Below, piece by piece: positions 1 to 23,700 of a DNA stretch of 64,000 nucleotides. The first letter of the stretch is position 1. Each line of letters starts with the position of its first letter. This DNA is from Mnemiopsis leidyi. Lineage: Eukaryota > Ctenophora > Tentaculata > Lobata > Bolinopsidae. Location of the stretch: contig JH152717.1 of the NCBI GenBank assembly GCA_000226015.1, forward strand, positions 88,510 through 152,509, given 5' to 3'. The notes under the pieces were generated by a model. It was given only the letters and a program-made list of their open reading frames with translations, ran no database searches and was not told the origin of the DNA. The position numbers and the translations under genes are program-made.

Positions 1-245
1 ATAAATAAAATTCGTGCAAATTTTCAGCATGATTCAACTAGAAACGGCTGAGTTTTATTCATGCAATGTAAATTTCCAAAAATTTCCAAATTCTCGGAAA
101 AATTTCCTTTTTGCGATTTTTAAAAATGCGTCATCATAGAATCAAAAAATAAGTGGTGCAATTGATGCCCATTAGGGTGCTTTAGGTTACTGTACAGTCC
201 GTTTGTCTAGCTTCCACAAACCCCTGTTTGCTACAATTCCCCCTT
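1..245. repeat. Arm of a foldback (MITE-like) element, cut by window edge
   Basis: This AT-rich segment matches the inverted-repeat arms of the foldback element at 14142-15070: the same order of short blocks occurs in reverse complement at 14150-14370 and in direct orientation at 14960-15065. Landmarks are the stretch around 170-190 (attagggtgctttaggtta) and the end near 205-245 (gtctagcttccacaaacccc). The copy is fuller than the right arm of the 14-kb element, which lacks the middle ~150 bases. Its other side lies outside the window. No coding capacity is seen, so it is read as a non-autonomous DNA element. Confidence 0.7.
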
Positions 246-1990
246 AAGACCTCTCTCAGACTCTGTAAGACCAGACAATGGACCCTAGGCCTCAGGGACT
301 CCAAGATTCCATCTCATGCTCTTATCCTCACTGATCTTGCCTCCACCTTACTGCCCCCCCCCCCCCCCTTACCACTTTGAGACTCAGCAGCGCACGTCCT
401 CAACATATCCTGCTCTTTCAAGCTCTCCATTCTGGAACATCAAGATGCACTTTCTTTTATACCCTCCCTTCACTCCAGCGACGCCATTATCTGCTATGCT
501 GATGGCTTGGTCAAACACAGCCTTGCAGGATCAGGTTACGTTATCTATCATGGCAACACTATTGTCAAGCAACACACCTTCCAGCTAGGATTTTCGGTCT
601 CTATATTCCAAGCGGAACTGCTAGCTATTCTCTCAGCCTACACTTTTCTTCTCTTCACCCCGACCCTCATCCAGCAGAACCTCCCGGTCCACTTCTGCAT
701 AGACAGCAAGTCTGCTATCCACGTGCTCTCAGCCACTTTCTCCAGATCGAACACAGTGTCAGACACAATAGAGGCACTCAATAGTATCAGCTCACTCTCC
801 TGCACCACTCTCCACTGGTGCCCAGCCCACTCGGGTATCCCAGGAAACGCACTCGCAGACACTTTAGCAAACCTTGGATCAGACACTCCCCCCATAGGTC
901 CCAGCCCTTTCGCCCCTTCGTTTATCTCCTCACTTATCGACATACACTTCCAGGACATACATTCTTACAGACTCGCCTCCTTCAAATCTCCTCCAGACTT
1001 TCACCACCTGCTCATGTCCTCTCTCTTCTCTTCTGAACTTGCCATAACGTCTTCTAGGGATAACACTAGAGCCTTAACCCATATACTTACAGGACACAAT
1101 TACCTGCAATACTTTCAACACAAAATGCAAGAAATGCGAAGAGACTCCAGAAACTACTGAACACTACCTAACAAAGTGCCACGCCCTGATTATGGCTAGA
1201 CACTCCTCATTCCTCAACTCCTGCTTCGGTAACTTCATCATCAGGAGAGGTATCCCTTCATACTCTCTGACAACTCAGGCAATCTTAAACTTTTCCATTC
1301 AGACCAAATACCTTGACTTCTTTGAGCCACCCTAATCCTCTCGCTCGTGACCGCGGAGCTGCAACCAGGCTGTAGCCGAGACACTATGTTGGTCGGCCAC
1401 GGCGAAGTTACCGCACTGGATGTCGCATGGGCTCGACTAGACCCTTGGAGGCAGACCGGCAGTCGCAGACGAGGGGACGGCCGCAGCGCACAACACGCTT
1501 AGGAAGCCGTGCAGGACTTCTTCATTTTCGGGCCCAGGGCGGCTTGGCGGCGCCGCTTTGATTTTCTTCTGCCAGTTCCATTATTTTCTTAACCCCCTCT
1601 CGTTCTCCTTTCCGACACTAAAATGTCCCATCCCAGCAACAAACAATCTTTGAAGAAACCGCTAGACATATGCAGAAGGAAGAATTTACGGAGTAGGAGG
1701 GCAGAGACAATCTAGAGATCGACCGTAACTTTCTCCCAAAATCTTCCACCACTAGGACTCTCCTACTATTCTTCGGCCTGTAGGAAGGGCCCCCGGTTTG
1801 ACCCTTCCTTTTATTATATTTTTATACTATTTTACTTATGTTTATCTATTTCGCCTATTTTTACCTCTTATCCCGCTAGTTCGTCTAGTGTCCAGGCCTT
1901 TCTAGTCGGCCCTTCTATGGCCCCACGGCTTTGTTAGGTTTTTAGCGTAGATATATATATAATGAAGTGTGATTATATTGTAAATCATAT
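246..1990 (+). mobile_element. 5'-truncated LINE: RNase H domain and 3' end
   Basis: The reading frame from about 450 to 1160 encodes a ribonuclease H domain of the kind carried by I/Jockey-type non-LTR retrotransposons. Visible parts are YADG (first Asp, just upstream of the first Met), AELLAI (Glu), IDSKSAI (Asp) and WCPAHSGIPGNALAD (last acidic site). After a single-base frame change near 1105 the other frame continues with CKKCEETPETTEHYLTKC, the Cys/His knuckle that usually ends such ORFs. The reverse transcriptase core is missing, so the copy is 5' truncated and dead. A run of 15 C lies at 352-367. The GC-rich tract 1330-1900 looks like its 3' untranslated region, ending near an ATATAT stretch at about 1950-1965. 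Confidence 0.8.
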
Positions 1991-2214
1991 ACCGATGAAA
2001 AATTTCTTATATCAGGCCTGGCAATGCGCCAGACCTAATCAGGCGGACAAAACCTGACATGGCACCCCGCAGATTGAGTATTTTCCCTGGTATAGTAGCG
2101 AAACGTTTTCTAGTCGCGAAGTTAACTAGATTAGGATTGGTCACAATCTTAATCTAGCTGCCGATATTCGCATATCAGAGTCCATATTTTTGACGGGCAA
2201 CAAGCGAAAGATTG

Positions 2215-2600
2215 CACTCTGGGAAACCGTCAAGTTCTTGTAGTGATGTATGATTTGCCTTACTCTGGCCTCAGTCTCGTGACCAGCTGCGAGCCAATGA
2301 GATCGTTTGATTTCCCTCACGGCTAATCGGTACAGTTCGCATCGTCATGATACGAGTGGTAAAGTTGTAAGCAAAGGTGTAACGTATCTTTTGCCCCACT
2401 CTACCAAGTCACGTGACGGCAGCCATTAGCCAATGGGATCGCTTGGTTTCCCTCACTCAAGATCGGTACTGCTCACATCATCATTTGAGTGAGGAAATTG
2501 CAAGCAGAGATGGTTCGTTTATTTTTCCCCGCTCTACCAGGTCACGTGACTGCTGCTGCGAGCCAATGAGATTGCTCGGGTTCACTCACTCCAGCAAAAG
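2215..2600. repeat. Tandem repeat of about 135 bp with CCAAT and CACGTG boxes
   Basis: CCAAT boxes recur at 2294, 2430 and 2563 (spacing 136 and 133), each in the context gccaatgRgatYg. Each unit carries a Y-CACGTGAC-like box about 15-25 bases before the CCAAT (2409-2416, 2542-2549, degenerate at about 2277). About 2.5 to 3 units are present and have diverged. Such units could be a former promoter repeat or the end of a mobile element; no gene start is visible next to it. Confidence 0.65.
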
Positions 2601-2897
2601 AGATGTGACGTAACTTATAAAGTCAGTGAAATTACATTCGTTCCATGTATGATCATCATGCTGGTTTTGAGCATTAAATATGGATATTCTCGGTTTAGAT
2701 TTTAAAGCGCTAAGTGAGTTCAATTTACCACGGAGGTGTGTATGCCCAATAAACTTGTTCCAGAGATAAGGGCCTTTGTATGTTAAGTTAATGGAAGGTA
2801 CTGGTGTAATAAACAAATCAGTTTTACGATCTGATCTTTTTAATAAGCCGTACATAGATATTGGGACTTGGTTTCGAGCGATTTTAGCTGTTTCCAT
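2586..2897 (-). mobile_element. LINE fragment: C-terminal tail of a CR1/L2-like reverse transcriptase ORF
   Basis: The minus-strand frame encodes about 100 residues with KTDLFITPVPSINLTYKGPYLWNK, here split as KTDLFITPVPS and LTYKGPYLWNK, then LNSLSALKSK. The pattern (R/K)xxxLFxxP, then a G/GPxLWN block and a short basic helix, is the usual end of the second ORF of CR1/L2/RTE-type LINEs. No palm or fingers motifs accompany it. It may be the 3' part of the same old insertion as the ORF1 piece at 3617-3946. Confidence 0.55.
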
Positions 2898-3616
2898 TAT
2901 GCAACGAAATCTGTAAAGAGAATGCTGTAAAGAGAATGCTGCTTAAGAGAATTCCTGACTAGGGCCAAAGTGTCCTGAGAGGGACCTGCTCCAAGGTCCT
3001 GCAGGTTCTCTCTATGTGTAGCTATAATGTTATTGCTGCAAACAAGGTTCACCATGAGTTGAGAATATTTCTGCTGTTGCTATGTGATTCTAGGACAGGT
3101 CTAAGCTTGCTCCATTAGTTCATGACTGTCTAATAGCAAGATTAATTTTAGACTACCGCTGGTAAACTATATAGATGAGATAGCGTAACTATTGTTGATA
3201 ATCAGCTGTTCAGGGAGCTTAACTACCGCTGGTAATTAGCTGTTTGAGGTAGAGTTGACTACCGCTGGTAATCAGTTTAGAGAGCAGAACTACCGCTAGT
3301 AATTTGCTCTATGAATAAGGATTCAAGCCAGATTGGTCAAACATGCTATATGATCCAGGGATCACATTTCCTTGTGTTTGAATAACAAATTGCTGGATCA
3401 CATTTCGTCGTGTTTAAAGACCTAATTACAATCTAGTCGTGATGAGCAGATCTCTTGGGGATTGATCTACTTTACGGGGGGCTACCATGTTTGGTGGATC
3501 ATCTCACGTAAAATTTCACACAAACATCCAGTGAGGTGAACCTTTCTATTTCACCCTCAAAATTGAACCAAATTAACAAATATTCAAAAATTATATCTTT
3601 ATATCTATAATTATAT
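2898..3616. repeat. Non-coding stretch with dispersed short repeats
   Basis: No gene is seen. The 14-mer actaccgctggtaa, usually followed by t(t/c)agctgttt-like bases, occurs four times (about 3152, 3222, 3258 and 3290, the last with one change). A 15-base unit (tgtaaagagaatgct) is doubled at 2910-2940, and a roughly 30-base unit around 'ggatcacatttc' is doubled at 3356-3416. This lies between the two LINE pieces and may be decayed LINE sequence with local duplications. Confidence 0.5.
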
Positions 3617-3946
3617 CTATAAAATGAAAAAATTATATCTTATATCTATAAAAAATTTTGAGATATAATTGCCAACCCTAGTCACGACAGGTTTCTCACC
3701 GATTTCCTCTAGAACTTTGCTGTCTTTTTCAGAAAGCACTTCACCGCTGCTTTCCTCAATTCCATAAATGATAATATTTTTGCTTTTATCTTCTTTCTCG
3801 CATACACTCTTCACAGCGGCTTCAATATATTTTCTGGAAAGAGTGGCTGGACAGTTCTTCTTTACGATCGACGAAAAGGATTTGATTTCAGTTTGAATTG
3901 TGGACTTGACATCATTCAATTCATTATACATGTGCACTTTATAGCA
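3617..3946 (-). mobile_element. LINE fragment: ORF1-like coiled coil and RRM-like start
   Basis: The minus-strand frame encodes a helical stretch followed by KSKNIIIYGIEESS and an acidic/basic tail ending VVTRVG. A coiled coil followed by (K/R)xNIIIxGIEE and a later xVxRxG is typical of ORF1 proteins of CR1/L2-type LINEs. It is a fragment only. It ends about 30 bases before the first DUS2 exon, in the opposite direction, so the region just upstream of DUS2 is transposon-derived. Confidence 0.55.
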
Positions 3947-3986
3947 TTTGGTAAATGTCTATTTTCACTTTAGGTTTTATGGTAAA

Positions 3987-17425
<13,439 letters not shown>

Positions 17426-17426
<1 letters not shown>

Positions 17427-17431
17427 ATAAA
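17426..17431 (+). promoter_or_regulatory. DUS2 polyadenylation signal overlapping the stop codon
   Basis: AATAAA begins on the last base of the DUS2 TGA stop (17424-17426). If used, the 3' untranslated region would be only about 20-30 bases. NAA20 starts on the same strand 287 bases downstream. Confidence 0.6.
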
Positions 17432-17712
17432 CGTGTACTTTAAACCTCATCAGAAGTTTAATTTTATTGTTGAAGTTTAGATAATGGGTACTTGTTGAGA
17501 CTTGAGGGCGATAATGACTTAACGCCGCCTATTTTCCAAAGTCTCATGTGCGTTTCAATGCTTTTAAGACGTGATAATGTTTCAAAATTTCCGCTCCGCT
17601 GCACGGGCTGACGTAAATTCGACCTTCTACCGATCAACTAGTTGGATATATTGTGTCTCGTAAATAACTGAATGTCGACGAAGTTACTAACGAAGTCATT
17701 TCACTGTAGGTT

Positions 17713-20700
17713 ATGTGCACCTTACGACCGTTTACCTGCAAGGACCTGTTTCGCTTCAACAGGGTAAACTTCGATCCTCTCACTGAAAACTATGGGACTT
17801 CCTTTTATCTTCAGGTGATTGTTAGGCGCTGCCTTTTCTTTTGATCAGTGCAGCGTATAATTGGGAGTAAGGCACTGACCACTTCACCATGGAACTTTCC
17901 TCTTATTCAAAGGTCGAAAGAATTTACAGTGGTCATGGTCAAAATGGATTTTGTCACGCATACTTTTCAAAAATCACATAGAAACGTAGCCAAATATCGG
18001 TCTACCCTTTAAACCATAGCCAAATTGCACTTAATTGGACTCATTGTCAAAATAGTGGCCATTTAAACACGGCAACTTTCAATTTGGTAATGGAAAAGGA
18101 ATGGTTCCCATTTTTCCTTGACAGTCGACAATCGGACTCGGCAGTTGGCCAGACGGTCATACAAATCTGGTCAAGTTACCCCCACCTCTGCTCTGAAAAG
18201 CCGGAAACCTACAATTACCAAAATTATAACAAACTTGTCGAGTTGCCGACTCTGAGATGCCATCATCCCCAATCTGAAACCAGGCCTTGCGGTCACAATT
18301 TAATCAAAGCAAACGGAAGACGCCTGCTTAAATTTTATCATTTTTACGCGCGCACGTATGTATCTTTTTTGTGAACCATGCATTTTAGATGTTAAATCAC
18401 ATGTTTGTTGACAAAAAAACCTACGGCACAATTACGAAGAATTGGATAGAAACTGGCCCGATGATATCTTACATCGTTCTTATTTCAGTATCTAGTAAAC
18501 TGGCCTGAGTACTGTACTGTCGCCGAAAGTCCATCTGGACAAATAATGGGGTACATTCTTGGGAAAGTAAGTTTTTAAGTCCAGGATTTCTCCGTTTACT
18601 TATCTGTATTCGTTTCGTTGATATGTTGTTATATTCGTGACTTGAAGCAAATATAACGTACAACCCTCCCTAGTCAGAAGGACAAGCAGAAGAGTGGCAC
18701 GGTCATGTGACCACCCTGACGGTATCTCCCCAGTTCAGACGTCTCGGTATTGCGCACACCCTCATGAACCAGCTAGAGAAGATAAGCGAGGTATGTTTGT
18801 TGACCATTATCTCGATAATTTAGAAAGCCCATGGTCTTAAAAATCTCTTAGCTGAATTTGTAGTCGCTATTGCAGATGATGTCAGACTTGTAGATTGTTA
18901 AAGTTTCTGATTCTACATCTTACACTTTAGTGAATAGATTTTAATTGTTGAACTTGTTATATTCAATAAATTCAGAGGACTTTCTTTTTGATAGTGAGAT
19001 GTTATCATTCAATTCTTCTGTCCGGTACTTATGAAGTAGAAAATAAAATGGCAAATTTTTGATAAAACGAAGACCATACAGATTATATCATACAATTTTA
19101 ATTCCATCATACATTTCCATTGAAGAAAAAAACAATTTCTGAAATGCTATTATAAACATACGATATTATGTAGTTGATAACTAATACTTATATACATAGT
19201 CCTTCGGTAAACTATTATCTGCAGTATCAGCTTCCCTTAAGAAGATACGACCGCTTCACGGTTGACACCTAAACACGTGAAGTAGAAAAAAATACATGCA
19301 TTTTGGAACATTGTTCTATACGTCCAGCATTGCCAGACTCAGCTAATATCCTTTTTAATCTCCCTACGACATAACAGTTTTCGATCAAATTCAGTGTTTA
19401 AGCTATTCAGTTAAAAGTCCTGTGAGCTTTGACATTTAGACAAGAAGCTGGTAGAGCGAGATGAGAGTTGCTACAAGTAGAGATATCTGGCTTGCCTGTC
19501 CGGTATTGCAGAGGTCGTCGTAGCAGAAAGACAGTCTGCAGCGCACCGTTGCATCAGCTGGGTCGTTATCCGGTAGAATAGAGAGTAGGTAACCAATCAG
19601 GTCGTCATAAACGGTGCTGCCTTCGTTACATTCAAAATCTTCTGCTGCCTCGACTGGATCGACACATCCAGAAGCTGAGACTATGCCATCTTCACCGTCG
19701 GGCCCCTCTAGTGAAAGTTCGTACTTACCACAAATTTCGCCACTTTCACAGAATTCCAAGTACGGGTCAGAATCATTGCATGGAATCGATACATTGGCCA
19801 AGATACTGATATTATTGAATATTGGTACGAAAAACTCCCCGGAGACTTTTAGACAACTGTAGCACGTAAGATTTTCGTGCTCAACTGCGCCTGGTGCTAT
19901 CATCAAGATCGAAATAACGACCGAAATATAAATAGCGTTCATGATCTTAGGCTCAAAGATACCCTGCAAGATACATTTTTGTCAAACTTTGCACAAATAT
20001 GAAATAGCGAACGGTTAGTTGTAAACCTTTTATTTTTGTTTATTTGAAAGTAGATTTCAAATCAAATATAAAACAAAAGACACATGTAAACTTAAATAAT
20101 AAAAATAAAAGTTTAATTTACATATGCAAAAACACTAGAAAACTGTGAATTTATAGTATTTTTTTTGGGATTTCAGCCCGTAATAGGTTGAAAGGGAGCA
20201 GAGAAAACTGTAGAGAGCAAGCAAGTATAAAATACAGTGGAAAAGATGGAGAAAACGGACTCGAGGAGAGGAGCAGCTTTGAGTTGTGTGAAATTAAATG
20301 TGAACTGTTGAACAGGAACGTGGAACTGTTCCTCATTGTGTCTGTCTACTTGGACACCGTTTTCTTTACTTTAGTTCGGTTTTTTGAGAAAGTCATTAAC
20401 AGTAACGCTAACGTGTTGTCAAGAACAGAAGCTAACTGTATGATGTCTGTCTGTCGTCTTATAAGGCGATAACAGACATCATGGGCCAGGGCTTGTGCAG
20501 TACCCATGAGAAAAAATTACCACCCAAAAACATGGAATTAATTTGTTGCTCCCTTGGAATCTGACCAAAGTTGGTTTTTTGATCTCTAAGTCTAAATTAT
20601 AACTATACGTTGCTGATATGATGCGTTACCCCCCTCCCCCTCACCATATCATCAGAAAAAATCCTGGCTACGTGCCTGGGTGATAACAGGTTAAAAAATA

Positions 20701-23700
20701 ATATTTCTGGCCTTTTTGCATATTTTATACGCCGTGCGGCATAAGCAAGGGTAACGCGTTATTTGTCGACTTCTAATGCTTTGCAAGATCGAAAATAAAG
20801 CTTTTGAGTTTCTCGACAATGACAAATATGTTCATTCATGACGTGAGTATACGATTGTCTGCAGGAAATAATGCTAATTTTAGCTCAAGACCCCGTCCCC
20901 ACTACATCAGTCGATAGCACTTACGATCGGTGAAGTCATCATTCATAGAAGAGTGCTCGATCGCCTCAGGAGAAACGAGAGCTATTTAGTACAATTGAAA
21001 CAATCGACTAATTAAATTATGTGTAAATTCAACGAAACTTGAGTCTGCCCAAATTTAATTAGTCGATTGTTTCAATTGTACTATGTAAACTGATATCTGT
21101 TTGTTCCAAACCTGTCACGTGTAAAATCAGAATATTGGAATCTGTAAGTATTCAGTAAGCTTTTATATNNNNNNNNNNNNNNNNNNNNNNNNNNNNNNNN
21201 NNNNNNNNNNNNNNNNNNNNNNNNNNNNNNNNNNNNNNNNNNNNNNNNNNNNNNNNNNNNNNNNNNNNNNNNNNNNNNNNNNNNNNNNNNNNNNNNNNNN
21301 NNNNNNNNNNNNNNNNNNNNNNNNNNNNNNNNNNNNNNNNNNNNNNNNNNNNNNNNNNNNNNNNNNNNNNNNNNNNNNNNNNNNNNNNNNNNNNNNNNNN
21401 NNNNNNNNNNNNNNNNNNNNNNNNNNNNNNNNNNNNNNNNNNNNNNNNNNNNNNNNNNNNNNNNNNNNNNNNNNNNNNNNNNNNNNNNNNNNNNNNNNNN
21501 NNNNNNNNNNNNNNNNNNNNNNNNNNNNNNNNNNNNNNNNNNNNNNNNNNNNNNNNNNNNNNNNNNNNNNNNNNNNNNNNNNNNNNNNNNNNNNNNNNNN
21601 NNNNNNNNNNNNNNNNNNNNNNNNNNNNNNNNNNNNNNNNNNNNNNNNNNNNNNNNNNNNNNNNNNNNNNNNNNNNNNNNNNNNNNNNNNNNNNNNNNNN
21701 NNNNNNNNNNNNNNNNNNNNNNNNNNNNNNNNNNNNNNNNNNNNNNNNNNNNNNNNNNNNNNNNNNNNNNNNNNNNNNNNNNNNNNNNNNNNNNNNNNNN
21801 NNNNNNNNNNNNNNNNNNNNNNNNNNNNNNNNNNNNNNNNNNNNNNNNNNNNNNNNNNNNNNNNNNNNNNNNNNNNNNNNNNNNNNNNNNNNNNNNNNNN
21901 NNNNNNNNNNNNNNNNNNNNNNNNNNNNNNNNNNNNNNNNNNNNNNNNNNNNNNNNNNNNNNNNNNNNNNNNNNNNNNNNNNNNNNNNNNNNNNNNNNNN
22001 NNNNNNNNNNNNNNNNNNNNNNNNNNNNNNNNNNNNNNNNNNNNNNNNNNNNNNNNNNNNNNNNNNNNNNNNNNNNNNNNNNNNNNNNNNNNNNNNNNNN
22101 NNNAACACTTTTCAGCGCTTGAAACCTGTGCTGAAATTTGGTAAAATATAATATTTTAAAATGTTCCATAAATATAGCTGTGATCTCAAGGTGCATTGAT
22201 AAGTACCTCAAATAGTTAGATAAAATTGTCTAAAGACGAGACAAAAGTTCCAGCTTTTCATTTTTTCCCGTATCTTGCCATTTGGGCCCGAAGGGCCCAA
22301 ATGGCAAGATTGTTCTGATACGTTTTGTGCACGTGCACAAAAAGTACAAAACAAGGGTTGGCGATCGACAGCGTAAGTTTGGAATATTAGCTCGAAAAGT
22401 GTCCGTACGTACGTCCGCGCTCCTTTATCAAACTTATCATGTATGCAAATACGATTATAGGTTTTAACTGCCCAAGGCCGCAGAATGAACTTCAGATATA
22501 CATAATCATTATGAAATTTAAGTACATTTGCCTCACATCAAGAAAAATGATCAAAATTCTAAGAACTTTAGTTTTATTGAGTAATTTGTCGAAATTTCAC
22601 TGATTGAAAGATGAAATATGAATGTAACACGATTTTAATCTCAGCTCCGTACACGGTACAAATCTATTTAACGACAAACTTACATATCGCTATTAGTATA
22701 AAGTATGAACACAACGCAGTATGACTTTGAATAAATTATAAAGATAGCACAGACAATATAATTATGACGACGTCATACAGACTCAAGATATTTGAAATAA
22801 AACAATGAAAAGAACGCGCGATAGTGTTCAAACTTTGCGCGTGCAGAGTGAAATTTTAAAATCATGCATTGAACGGCTGCATTAATTCGCGCGTCTATAT
22901 TTACACGTGCAGAGCCAGAACTATGAAAATTAACCGAAATTACGTGTGGTTAGTGGTTGCGTATTTTGATTCCTTATTTCGCGAATTTTGATTACAACAA
23001 GCGACGGCATGATAGTTGATACGGGAAATTCAGCGGTCGCCTGACACAGTAAAAGCGGCCGCAATTCTTGTTGGATTACTAACTTGTTTGCATTCAATAA
23101 GACGGTTAATCATCGCATAGGAATGTCTCTCTGCGCTGTTCAGTGTATTAGGTCTCACTGTGGTGCGTTGAAGCTCGGACAAAAGTGACACTTTTGAGTA
23201 ACCTGTGCCAAGATTATTTGCTGTCACTTGCATGTTTTTGTATTAACTTATCTGGATCAAGATGAAAGCAAATTTTCAGCTGAATGAAAATGAATCCAAT
23301 GATGAATAAAAATGAAAGTTAGAAAACTACGGTTTATGAAACAATTGCCATTCATGTAACCTCCCCTACTTTGCTTATGTGACTCCCTTTTTATCTTCCA
23401 CAATAACGGCATTAATGGCTAGCTTACCTGTACGGAATTAGCGATATGCCTCTTTTTTTCTAAATTTTGTAACCAACTTTAAATTATGATAGTCTAACTG
23501 CCCCTTCATCTATAAACTCAAACTCTTCTATAATAATTCAGGTTAATTAACATATAAAGAACAACTCAAACTATCTGAAATTGTAGGTATTTTATAACCA
23601 AATTACATTATATATAAATTGTTTCAAGGTCCATGTTATTGTTACCTCACAATTTCATAAACAATAGCCATATCCCTTACTTATTTATTACTTGGCCTAC

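Noticed and set aside
507-1160. Host ribonuclease H gene
   Set aside because: The RNase H domain is followed by a LINE-type Cys/His knuckle after a frame change and lacks any host gene context.
21081-22211. Long minus-strand open frame of 376 codons
   Set aside because: Almost all of it is the run of Ns; only short unrelated ends are real sequence.
23030-23233. 67-codon minus-strand gene
   Set aside because: It has an ATG but no recognisable motif, signal peptide or splice context; frames of this length occur by chance.
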